Of a stretch of 64,000 bases of DNA, positions 54,527 to 64,000 are shown piece after piece (the first letter of the stretch is position 1; every line of letters begins with the position of its first letter). A program made the translations under genes and the position numbers. The DNA is from Muscardinus avellanarius. Taxonomy: Eukaryota; Chordata; Mammalia; Rodentia; Gliridae. The notes beneath the pieces are model-generated. The model did no database searches, was not told the origin of the DNA, and saw only the letters and a program-made list of their open reading frames with translations. Where the stretch lies: assembly GCA_963383645.1 (NCBI GenBank), contig OY726569.1, positions 76,416,135-76,480,134 of the forward strand, read 5' to 3'.

Positions 54527-55008
54527 CTGTTTCAATTATTGTAGCTTTATATGGTTTGAAATCAGAAAATATATATCTGCTAGCTTTGTTCTTTTTCAAG
54601 ATCGTTTTGGGTATCTAGAATTCATACTCCATATTAAGATAGATTTTTTTCTGAAAAATAAATATATAAATATATGATAGTTTCACCTAAAAAAACAGAA
54701 AAAAATATGCTCTAGTAAGAAAGAAAGCAAAAAGAAATATTGAAATGCTATCTTTAAATCATCAAACGCTTGGTATCAGACAAATGAAACTGTTATGTGA
54801 GATTATCATTTTTAATTTTGGATAAATTGCTATAATACTAGATGTCAACCACTAAGCCTAGCATGGGAAGGAGGGATGGGGAGAGAATGGGGTGGGGATC
54901 GGGTGGGGGCTGACTGGGCGATGTGTGCATGTATGTCTACAAAAGTTTGTATCCCACTATGATGTATGAATACAGTGCACCAATAAAATAAAATTTAAAA
55001 AAAAAAAA
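54527..55008 (+). mobile_element. 5'-truncated copy of the HAL1-like composite element
   Basis: It is flanked by a perfect 13-bp duplication, 'aattttcccttca', at 54514-54526 and 55009-55021. It is nearly identical to 39492-39965: an antisense L1 piece ('tttcaattattgtagcttta'), the connecting segment ('tttgaaatcagaaaatatat'), the G-rich stretch and the end 'tacagtgcaccaataaaa'. A copy starting inside the antisense block and ending in poly-A shows that the composite moved as one RNA. Confidence 0.92.
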
Positions 55009-55021
55009 AATTTTCCCTTCA

Positions 55022-55808
55022 GCTTCACAGCTTGTTTTAATTCTTACTGCTTTGAACCTAGGAATGCATTTAACCTCTTCATTTTCAGGGCCAGCTGGAA
55101 GGAATATATTTACTGAATTTTATCTTCATTGTAGCATATGGCATAGTATAAATAATTACTATACACACTATTCTGTATAAAATTAGAATTACAAAATAGG
55201 CCTTCTTGTTGATTGATATGGCTATAACATTTATAAGGACAGTTTTATTTTTTCTTGATTATAAAAGTAATATTTAGCTATTGGAAAAAATTCAGGAAAA
55301 TACAAAGAAAAAAAAAAGATTGTGAAACTCCACACAGGTGGCAAACCATTACTAACATTTCTTCAAACCGTACATTCTACTAGAGTGTTCTAGTCACATC
55401 TTCATTGTATTTCTACCCTCCCCCCCACCAAAATTTCAAATTTTATAAATAGAATTTGAATATGTGTTAAAGGTTTGGAAAGTTACTGCTAGTTCACTAG
55501 ATAATTTTGGCAGATCTGATTTTTATTTTCATTGTTGGTCCTTATTTACAAAGAGAGCAGACTCTTTTTTAACTCCTTGAAAACCAGAGTTTGTCTTTTG
55601 GGCTGGAAATACACAGACCTACTTGTCAGGTGTCAGTAATAAAGGATCAGAAAAGAAATAGAATATTGGTCATTTGAAGTGGGTGACCTGACTCCTGGTT
55701 GCAATTTTTTCATCAACATCTCATGTGGCCACTGGATCTGTTTCCTTGAAGGACAGGTGACACTTTCAGGTTTAGTTCCATAAGCTCATGATACATATAT
55801 ATGTACAT

Positions 55809-55809
<1 letters not shown>
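55022..55809. other. Mostly unique; possible ancient repeat at 55230-55400
   Basis: The part 'attggaaaaaattcaggaaa', 'gtggcaaaccattactaaca' resembles a very old LINE-type repeat. No gene is seen. Confidence 0.35.

Positions 55810-55852
<43 letters not shown>
55810..55852. repeat. (TG)n microsatellite
   Basis: About 21 TG units after a short TACATA-rich lead. Confidence 0.95.
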
Positions 55853-55854
<2 letters not shown>

Positions 55855-55914
55855 CTTTTATATTTGATGATCTTCATTTGAAGAGGAATTATTCAAACAG
55901 ACAGCTGGACAACT

Positions 55915-55995
55915 AAGGCTGAACCCCAGAGTTTCTGATTCAATTGCAAGTTCCCAGATGATGCTAATTCTGTGGGCCTGAAGACCGTGTGGGAA
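55915..55995 (+). mobile_element. MER5-like fragment
   Basis: The sequence 'ccagagtttctgattcaatt' and 'gttcccagatgatgctaatt' match MER5A-type text. Confidence 0.6.
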
Positions 55996-57721
55996 ATAGA
56001 GAGCAAACTCCTTGGAGCCTAAAACTCTGATTTACTTTTTAAAAATTTTCTACTTAGTGTCCAGCAATATACCTGCCAGAAGATGTTTTGGAAACATTGG
56101 TTGACTTGTCATCAGTTTTCCCCACAGGAGAATGCTTTCTGAACTAGTCAACATAAAAGAATATTATCATCCAGAATTTAGGACCATGAAGTCTCCAATT
56201 AGAGTAATTATTAGTTATCAAATCCAGTTTTTCAAACTGCAAGGAAAGCAAAAATATTTACAAGTAGATAGTTAAAGTGGATGTTAAACCTAATGAGGTA
56301 TGCTAAATAACTAGGAGTACCTGTTTGAGATGTTATAAAACACAAAGCTTACCAAATGTTCCAAAGTTGCCTCTCTGAGACCTAGGAGAAGCGGCAGCCT
56401 TCCATACCTGGGCTCTGCCAAGCCATCCAACCAACTGCAGATTAAAACTCCTTGGGGTGGGGAGGGTAGAGATTAAGTTTTTTGTACTGAACATGTACAA
56501 ATATTTCTATCAGCAGTCCCTAAATATAGCATAACCACTATCTAGGTAATAATTACATTGTATTTGTTGTTGAAAGTAATCTAGAGATGATTTTGAATTT
56601 AGGAAAGACTGTGTAGGTAAGATGCCATTTTATTTAAGGAACTTGAGCAGCCAGGATTTGGATATCTTGGGGATCTTGGAGCTCGTCTCAGCTGGCTGAA
56701 ATACCTTACTTAGACTTTTCCATCATTCTCATATAGCCACTTTTTAAATAGAAAATTAATCCTTTTTTTCTTCTATCAGGTATTAGATACATCGGGTACA
56801 CAGGACACCTGTGGTTATGCATAGAAACTTTAAAATATGTAAACACTGGATTATGAACAAAGTAGATACTGAGTTGTTACAGAGATTATCTTGGCTTTTC
56901 TACATATGTTGATAAAACCATCAAAGGAAAAAAAAACACCTTTAAAGCTTTACATGCTGGAGTTCCCTTACTTATTATCTTGCCCTCTGCAAAGGCTATG
57001 TTCGTGCTCAACTAGAAGTAAGCACTACACAAAACCTGAGGAGCTGAGGTCTCCTGCATGCACGGCAACTGGCTGTGACCTTTGGAGGTTACCAAGACAC
57101 TTGTGTCCCACTCACTGGGACTGGGCTAGCCCAGAGCCTGGGCAGAGAACCTTTTGGTCTGAAAGGAGCTCTGCAGACACCTAAACTCCTGTTAATTATG
57201 TTCCTACCTAAAATTTCTCATCTGTGAAATATGAATAAAAGCTATCCCTCTTGAGAAGGTGTGGCTGTGTGTTCAAAGACACCTTGTAACAGGGGACTGA
57301 TGGGGGAGGCGTCGTAGCTTGAGAAGACGAGCCTGCCACTCCACGGCATCTATGTTCTCATAATTTGCTTAACGAGTCTGTTGGGAAATTGATATATGCA
57401 GAGTAATGGTTCCTTTCTTTCCCCCTGCTCTCCTGGAACACTCACTGTGTCTGTGTAGCATTTGAGGAATTCCCTGAGTCCTCGGAGAATCCTGCTCCAT
57501 AGGCTTACAGGAGGCTTGTAGAAAGCACATGGGCCAGGCACACTCCTTTGTGGTAGCCAGAGACACTTCCCTTCCCTTGGACCCAAGGGCCGGTAATACC
57601 AGTAGGAAGAGAAGGGAAAATGAGGAGACACTGCTACATGGCTACCTCTTGAGGCACATTGTGAGCTGTGCCTGGAGCTAGCCCGGGCTTTATCTTTTTT
57701 CTTTATATCCTTGGTATGTCT
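55996..57721. other. Unique sequence, probable intron
   Basis: No repeat, exon or RNA gene was recognised in this 1.7 kb. Confidence 0.4.
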
Positions 57722-57998
57722 CTTTCTTTGGTACTAGATTTTAAACTTATTGGTGTTCTCCCTCTGAGCTCTACCCCTGCCCTTTATCATCATCATCCTC
57801 CTCCTCCTCCTCATCATCATCATCATCCTCATCCTCATCATCATCCTCATCCTCATCATCATCCTCATCCTCATCATCATCATCATTTTTTATATTGAAA
57901 CAGGGTCTTGCTAAGTTGCTGAGGGCTGCACTTGAACTTGTGGTCCTCCTTTCTTATCCTCCCAGGTATGGGGATTAAAGGTGTGTGCCACAATGTCC
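57722..57998 (-). mobile_element. B1-dID SINE (minus) with an expanded ATC/CTC linker
   Basis: The tRNA-like part 'tctccctctgagctctaccc' and the head 'cagggtcttgctaagttgct' to 'gtgtgtgccacaatgtcc' are separated by about 100 bp of trinucleotide repeat in place of the normal A-rich linker. Confidence 0.85.
57788..57890. repeat. (ATC)n/(CTC)n interrupted microsatellite
   Basis: Roughly 34 triplets of ATC with CTC variants in a repeating 'catcctcatcctcatcat' pattern. Confidence 0.93.
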
Positions 57999-59022
57999 AT
58001 GTATCTTTGGTATTCCTTATAATGCTTGTCAGAGGGTAGGAGTTGGTAAATGTTGGCTGAATTACTGACTTGCAGAGTGAAAGCTGTGGAGGTGGGGCTA
58101 AGTGAGAGGGAGGAGGACGTAGTGTTGGTGCAGCTGGTAAGTATGATATGGTCTGGGTGTGGAATGATATGGATGTGGGATAGGTAAGCACCAGTGGACC
58201 AGTCTGGATGTGGATTCGAGGTGTGAGTGGCTCTAACACTCACTCTTATTGCATGATTGACTTTACCAGGCTAGATTCACTTCAGACCTGTAACATAGTG
58301 AGATCCTCTTACTAGTTTATAGTTTTTTCATTAATGTTTGACTCCCCCACTGGGGTTTTCTTAAAATTTAATTTTGAATCATAATCTTATTATAACCATC
58401 TCCAGTGCAAGGCCACACACATCCTAAATGCTTGATTAAAATTGGATGCCTAAACAAAATGTTACCCAGCGCACAATGCTGAGTCTCTGTTGTATAGTGG
58501 TGGGGTGATCTCACAAAATAACAATTAGAATCTGTGTAGCTTTTTGCAGATTGAAGGCTTTCACAAGAGTTAGGGGGCATTGCTCCCATTTTACAGGTCT
58601 GGAGATTGAGGCTGGAAAAAAGGTCCTTCCATCTACTGTAGGCCAGCTAGTAATTAGTGAAGAAACCAACATCCAAATGTGGATCTTGTCCTGCCCTCAA
58701 AGTCTGGAGTTTATATCACAAAATGGAGGAGAAATAAAAACCCCACCCTTGAGTTGATTTCTGTCATCGTGGAGAGAGGATTACAAAGGGTATTAAATAC
58801 CTGTTTAGGAAAGAATGCATGAAATTTTATTACTCAGATTTGGTAGCAAATAAATGCTTGATGGTTTAATTCAGAAAAAGAATACATCAAATCTGGAAAA
58901 GAAAGACCAGGAAATAAGAAATGTTGTAGGTAAAGAGAGCGAGAAAGGCAAGATTTTTCAGGTGAGACGTTTTGACAGTAATTGTCTATTACTGTTTACT
59001 TTGTGAGTACGAACTAACATCA
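57999..59022. other. Mostly unique sequence with a MIR fragment
   Basis: A minus-strand MIR is recognisable at about 58570-58690 ('ctcccattttacaggtctgg', 'ggccagctagtaattagtga'). Overlapping 110-118-codon minus-strand frames at 57883-58243 share the same DNA in two phases and are not called. Confidence 0.5.
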
Positions 59023-59110
59023 CGGGACAGGGGTGTACCTAATGGCAGAACTCATGTCCAGCATGCAGTAGGCCCTGGGTTCAGTTCCCAGCACCAAACC
59101 AAACCCCCCA
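59023..59110 (+). mobile_element. ID-type SINE (plus)
   Basis: A tRNA-like unit: 'atgtccagcatgcagtaggc', 'cctgggttcagttcccagca', then 'ccaaaccaaa'. No B1-like head is attached. Confidence 0.65.
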
Positions 59111-59649
59111 ATAATACATCTTGCAAGCCCTCCTGGACCTCTCCAGCTGACAGGGCAGCTCCTGTCCCTGCGCATCACTCCTCACTGTCTTTTCAGCTCT
59201 TTCTTCCTCAGAGCTTTACCGCCACGGCATTGTATTTTATACGCTCATTTACATATCATCTGTCTGCTGCCACTAGCACGTACATTCGAGGAGAGCAGTT
59301 CCTCTGTTTTATTCCTAGTTATAACTTCAGCATCTGTTGCAGATTCTCGTTCACAGTAATTAAGGATGATCTGTGGAATGAAGGGAGGGAGAAGCACGAG
59401 GAAATCAGCTGTGAGCTCAAGGGCCCAAAGGACTGGTCAGCTATAGCGAGGAGGGAAGCAGTGGGGTTTACTCCCCAAGAGTAACTTCAGTGGTTCTTTT
59501 TATTTTCTTTAAACATGCTTTGTTTGTGTTAAACATATATAAAGCTTTTACTCCCAGACATATATGCATACCCGTCTTTCTTGAAATGTTGGGCCCTCTA
59601 AAACCTTTTATAAAGAGACACAGGGAAGTAATACTTCCTTAGCAAAACA
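59111..59649. other. Unique sequence, probable intron
   Basis: A 170-codon plus-strand frame (58972-59484) begins before and runs through the ID element. This argues against it being a real coding exon. Confidence 0.45.
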
Positions 59650-59856
59650 AGCAGGGCGTGGTGGCACCTGCTTGTAATCCCAGTGCTTGGGAGGCTGAGA
59701 CAGGAGGACTGCACAGGTTTGAAGCCAGCCTCAGCTACTTAGTGAGGCTCTCGGCAACTTAATGAGACCCTGTTTTCAAATAAAATATAAAATAGGTCTG
59801 GGAGTATAGCCTGGAAGTAGAAAGCACCTGGATTCTACCCCCAGTACCGCCAAAAA
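59650..59856 (+). mobile_element. B1-dID SINE (plus)
   Basis: Head 'gcagggcgtggtggcacctg', long-head form, tail 'gtatagcctggaagtagaaa'. Target-site duplication 'agcaaaaca' at 59641-59649 and 59857-59865. Confidence 0.92.
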
Positions 59857-59865
59857 AGCAAAACA

Positions 59866-60624
59866 GCCCACCCGTGTATGATAAGAAATGACATCTGGTG
59901 CTAAACTTTATGTTTGGGAAGGCATTAGGGACAAATGAGGACTGCACTGAAACAAAGGATGTGTGCTGCTCAGAAAGTCCTGTTATCATATTTTAACCCA
60001 ATTGTAAATGTTAACTAATTCCAATTAGAAAAACATTTTGTAGAGCTGCACTGTCCAACCCAAAAGAAACATTGTCTGAGTTGGGTTGGCTGTATTTCAT
60101 CTGAGACTCCTCTAGAAAAAATGACAAGAACTTTAAAAAAATCCAGTATATTTTTCATTAAACTGCTAAGCAAGTGCTACCATGTTTAGATTTCAAACCA
60201 AGCAGGAAGGTATCTTTATTCTGCTGACCATACATCCTAATACAAAGACTGATTCAGCAGCTGGTCAAAATAGAACGGATGCATTCATAAGAAATAAACT
60301 TATTGATTATATTTTAGTTTTTTTTTTAGGGGAAGGCACTTTAATCTGCAGTACAACAGGTAGTTCAGGGGCTTTTTGGCTGGCTTCTGTCCATAGCCAG
60401 GGGTTGGTTGATGACATGAGACAAAGTAGATTAATACTATTGATCTTTGTTCTTCCCTGTTGCAGAATAGGGCTCGGGAATTAGGATTGCTTTCAGGGTG
60501 TTACTTACAGAGTACCTGGAAAGGTCACAGCTAGCCCCTGGTCACTGTGAATTGTGATAGATAAGACTCTTCTCTGCTCCTGTCCTGCTTGTCTGAATCA
60601 GGCAGTGAGTCTCACAACCAAGGG
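59866..60624. other. Unique sequence, probable intron
   Basis: No feature is recognised. The 100-codon frame at 60182-60484 has no domain. Confidence 0.4.
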
Positions 60625-60900
60625 CCGTTGTCTAGAAGATGATTAACTGGATATGGTTCCTGCATTCAAAAGGCTTACAATTTTGTTGGAGAATAAAAAA
60701 AGTAGGGGAACAACTTAGTAAGCCAGGCACATATAAATGGAATGAGAGAGGCTCCTTCCCACAGAGATCTTTTACTGAGGAGGAGCAAAGGAACTGGACC
60801 TTGGAGGACCGAGGGATTTGTGGCCTACAGGGATGGGACCTGGGGACAGGGGTGGCAAAGGTGTGCCCAGGGCATTTCAGTGGAAATAAAAGGATAGAGA
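60625..60900 (+). mobile_element. L2-like ancient fragment
   Basis: Text such as 'tggttcctgcattcaaaagg', 'cttacaattttgttggagaa' and 'ggcacatataaatggaatga' fits the same old LINE-type family as 14470-15160. Confidence 0.5.
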
Positions 60901-61875
60901 GCTGACAATGTGCGAGGAGTGTGCAGAGAATACTTAATACCCCTCTCTATGAGTCAGGTCCTTAGAACCCTTTCTATAGAAGTGTACATTGATGAACTTA
61001 AGACTTAGGTAAAATCAGGAGAGATCTGGGTTGGAGGAAAACTGCTTAATAAATATTTGTTATGTTTCCTGAAAGTAAAATGAGAAAACAAAAATAAGTG
61101 ATGAGTGACATTTTATTCCCCTGATGTTGGTAACAGAGGTGCCACCATGAATTTCCAATGACTTCTGTTTTCCAGAACCTCGCTCCCTTGCAGCACAGCA
61201 CTTGCCAGTGGGTTTGTTACAGTCAACACACGATTCCCAGGTATATGGGCATTTCTTTTCATCATATCAGGCTCTGTCTAAATGTTCCACACCTTTCAGA
61301 CTTGCAGATGGAGAACAGTTGACTGCTGACGCCTGGGTCTCCCTGGGGCTCAGGAGTGAAACAGATAAATCTTTGGATGTGCTTTATTTAACTTACTTGG
61401 CATGGCTGATTAGGAAGTCCTCAGATATCTCACCCCAATGCACAGGGTATTTAGCATCATGCCAGAGCATATGCTGTCAATTCTAGGTTTTCAGTTTTTT
61501 GGCTTCCCCTAGCTTTCAGAAACTTCTCTGCAAAAACCACTTCCCCTGCCTGCCATCTGCCATACAACCCCTTTCCCACTTAAAGAAATTCTGTTTCTGA
61601 TCCCCAGTTTCATTTTTACCCCCTAATACTCCTTAACAGGAACGACCAGTTAGCTTTTAAAGATGAAAATAGATGGGTTTATGCTGAACTTTGCTTATGA
61701 GGAATTCTTGGCCGAAGAAATTTTTCTGTGGTTGAGATTAGCTGTGTTTTTGACGTATGCAGATGAACGTTATAAGTTGGTGACCAGTCTGTGGAGGGAC
61801 CTGCATTGCCATGTGGTAATGGCGATGATAATGATGGTGACTCAGGACTCTGTTGAATGCAGATAGAACAAAACA

Positions 61876-61878
<3 letters not shown>
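60901..61878. other. Unique sequence, probable intron
   Basis: No repeat or exon is recognised. Confidence 0.4.
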
Positions 61879-61947
<69 letters not shown>

Positions 61948-61968
61948 CAACAACAACAACAACAACAT
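61879..61968 (+). repeat. (CAG)21 tract with CAA-rich end
   Basis: Twenty-one uninterrupted CAG units (61879-61941) are followed by CAA CAG and six CAA units. Open frames through it encode Ser, Ala or (in antisense) Leu runs. None shows flanking coding features, so it is treated as non-coding. The CAA-rich end may mark the older, stabilised part. Confidence 0.95.
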
Positions 61969-62236
61969 TCCCCAAATCCCAACAATATCCCAATTCACTC
62001 AAGCAAAATCCAAACATTTTATGCAAGAAATCATTTTATTTGGCCTTATATCTGAGGATTCAGGCATGGCTGGGACCAGAACTTAAATAACATCTTCAAT
62101 ACTTTTACTGGACAGTTGGTCTTCTAGATTTCCTCCTTCTCTAATACTAAAGAAAAGGACGATAATCACTATTGTCCCTATTGTCGTGTTCTTTCAATAC
62201 ATCTGCCAAAAAAAGGATCTATTTCTTTTTGTTTAT

Positions 62237-62560
62237 AAGGCAGACTGCCATGTGCAGTGCCTTATTTGGATGTGTCTGGAGTCTTGGAAGCTTGACTATC
62301 CTATGTTCTCCTACAAATGGACCTTGAGAGCTTGTTCAGAGGTTCTAATGGGAGCACAGCTACTTGTATACCCTTGACCGAAGACTGGTCCTCCTCTATT
62401 TGGGAAGGTCGTCCTCTTCAACCAAGCACGCAGCTTTAGGAGAGACGCACATGGAGTGGTGATGGAGGAAGGGGACACCCGCCTAGCCAGCCAGATCAGC
62501 AAAATCAACCCTGACGATCAATGGGGTGACAGACGTCGCAGCCAGATCGCCCTCACATCC
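62237..62560 (-). pseudogene. RN7SK pseudogene: 7SK RNA retropseudogene
   Basis: The minus strand begins GGATGTGAGGGCGATCTGGC, the 5' end of 7SK, and ends GGCAGTCTGCCTT, its 3' hairpin. It is about 324 bp against roughly 331 nt for the functional RNA. Many differences are CpG decay and there are small indels. An A-rich tail (about 62229-62236) and an imperfect target-site duplication, 'aaaggatctatttcttt' (62212-62228) against 'aaaggaatctgatttcttt' (62561-62579), show L1-mediated retroposition. No TATA box or PSE-like element is seen where a type 3 Pol III promoter should be. Functional 7SK holds P-TEFb through HEXIM; this copy is most likely inactive. Confidence 0.93.
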
Positions 62561-62579
62561 AAAGGAATCTGATTTCTTT

Positions 62580-62743
62580 CAGTGTCCTTATCTTAGTGTC
62601 AAGGAAAACCTTTGGTCCAGATTAGTCACATGTCTAGGTTGGTTCAGTCTGTGTGTCTAGTGATAATGTACATTCTGGCCAGGACAGGTCACAGCCGATC
62701 CTCCTTTACTAGAAGAAGCAAATTTGGTAGCAAAATAATTGGC
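62580..62743. other. Short unique stretch
   Basis: No feature is recognised between the 7SK copy and the LTR. Confidence 0.4.
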
Positions 62744-63055
62744 ATATTAGTCAGCTTTTCATTGCTGAGACCACAATAGCTGGCACAAACAGAAGAGGAA
62801 AGGTTTATTTTGTCTTACTTACAGTTTCAGAGGTCTCAGTCCATTAACTGAGGCAGAACATGGTGCAGAAGGGCATGGGGGAGGGAGCATTTGGGGAGCA
62901 GGCTGAGGGGGAGAGACACGGCCTCCTGAGCATGCCTTCGGTGATGCTCTTCTCCACCATGGTCCCGCCTCCCAAGAGCCCATTAGGCGATCAATGGCTT
63001 GATCCATCAAATGGATGAATCCACTGATAAAGTAAGAGACCTCACAATCTGGTCA
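62744..63055 (-). mobile_element. MaLR-type LTR (minus)
   Basis: It starts 'atattagtcagcttttcatt' and carries 'agaagaggaaaggtttattt' and 'cagtttcagaggtctcagtc'. It ends in 'gtaagagacctcacaatctg', where a SINE interrupts it. Confidence 0.65.
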
Positions 63056-63235
63056 TTTTTTTTTATAGTACTGAGGATTGAGCCCCCAAGCATTCTACCT
63101 CCAAGCCACACCTGCAGCCTTATTTCTATTTTTTTTATTTGAAACAGTCTCACTAAGTTGCAAAGGGCTTCTCTACATAGCTGAGGGTGCCAAAGAACCT
63201 GTGATCATCCTGTCTCAGTCTCCCAAGTACTGTCA
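63056..63235 (-). mobile_element. B1-dID SINE (minus), head truncated
   Basis: It carries 'gcattctacctccaagccac' and 'cagtctcactaagttgcaaa'. It stops after 'cagtctcccaagtactg', without the usual 'ggattacaagc' end. Confidence 0.85.
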
Positions 63236-64000
63236 GTCATTGTTTAAAAGCCCCAGCTCTGTACAGGTGACTCTGGAGGACACTCCAGAGCCAGTTGTGG
63301 CAACCAGAAACAACAACCGCCTCAGTCTTCTGGGCTGGCTAAATTCACTCTGGATTTTAGTTGCAGGGTAAGTTATTAGGAGAAAATGCAGAGGATTTCA
63401 GCCACTGGGGGAGTTCTGAAATACTTTGTAAGATTAAAATATTTGAAAGATACTATAAATTGTTCCTCTATTTGCCAGTCTGCCTTTCCCATCTAGTTCT
63501 CTCATTTAGGGATATCATTTCTCATCTTTGCCTCCCACACAACACAGGGACAAGCAAGCCTGGTGGTAACAAAACACAACCTCTGGCATTTTCACTCTCT
63601 CTCTACCTGTAACCTTGTCATACAGCACTTGTGCACCACTCCATGTAAGATGACACAATTCTCACTTTGAGAATTGGGATGCTGTATCTTTCTCCTGGAT
63701 CTGCATTTATTTACTATTCTTTTCAGCATACAATTCTATTAAAGTATAGCATATTTATATAAAAGTACAAAGATCAAACAGTAAGTACATCTATATTATC
63801 TCTTCCAGATCAAGAAATAGAACATTACCATTCCCTCAAACCATCTCATGTACCCTCTGAGTAAGTATACATCTCTTTTCCCCCAGTGGTAATCATTACT
63901 ATGACTTCTAACTCTATGGCTTTCTCACTTTTGAAGTATGTGATATATATGTGTCATATAGAAGAGTACATTATATGTATGTACTCTTTTTTATCTGGCT
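63236..64000. other. Unique sequence, then a probable ancient LINE-type repeat
   Basis: No gene is seen. From about 63735 the text ('aaatagaacattaccattcc', 'gtggtaatcattactatgac') resembles a very old repeat, cut by the window end. Confidence 0.35.

Noticed and set aside
58972..59484. A 170-codon plus-strand frame
   Set aside because: It runs straight through an ID-type SINE and unrelated flanks, and contains no recognisable domain.
61679..62090. Poly-Ser, poly-Ala and poly-Leu frames around the CAG tract
   Set aside because: Each frame is mostly the repeat itself. The flanks show no coding signal and no splice sites were found that fit.

Overview
This window is mammalian nuclear DNA, most likely from a squirrel-family rodent (Sciuridae: ground squirrel, marmot or relative). 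The main clue is about 30 copies of a composite SINE. Each has a B1-like, 7SL-derived head (ending near 'cacgcccggc' on the minus strand) joined through an A-rich linker to a tRNA-Ala/ID-type tail ('ctacctctgagctacac' on the minus strand). This is the B1-dID arrangement of squirrels. Bacterial features (operons, ribosome binding sites, CRISPR, insertion sequences) do not apply. Species identity is an inference from repeats.

No intact protein-coding exon could be supported. The window reads as intergenic and/or intronic DNA built from layers of transposons: B1-dID SINEs, several L1 generations on both strands, MaLR-type LTRs, at least one solo LTR with polyadenylation signal and target-site duplication (6424-6901), and old MIR, L2 and MER5-like fragments. 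Microsatellites include TG, TA, CT, TTCC, ATT, ATC/CTC and CAG tracts. The only strong promoter-like region is a CpG island at about 51.64-52.82 kb. Several good splice-donor sequences follow on the plus strand, so this is probably the 5' end of an unidentified gene transcribed to the right, with 53-64 kb as its first intron(s).

Layout: 1-16 kb, mostly unique DNA with scattered SINEs, a solo LTR, MIR and L2. 16-31 kb, SINEs, L1 3' ends, an identical 232-bp duplication (20172/21750), and a MaLR LTR split by an unusual VNTR-bearing retroelement (23935-24830). 31-33 kb, an old L1 with four SINEs and an ID element. 33-37 kb, AT-rich DNA, L2 and a MaLR LTR. 37.2-40 kb, a full-length HAL1-like element. 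41-50 kb, a dense nest of old and younger L1s. 51.6-53.3 kb, the CpG island. 53.3-64 kb, mostly unique DNA with a second HAL1-like copy (54527-55008), a 21-unit CAG tract and a 7SK retropseudogene (62237-62560).

The most interesting material is a set of L1-dependent non-autonomous retroelements sharing one 3' tail of roughly 160 bp (a polypurine stretch, then a 'gtgcaccaataaaa'-like end and poly-A). One type has an L1-like 5'UTR with a YY1-like motif, a decayed ORF1, no ORF2, and an antisense piece of an older L1. A second type, SVA-like in plan, has about ten 50-bp GC-rich repeats at its 5' end. Both are bounded by target-site duplications. Family names rest on recognition by eye, without a database search.
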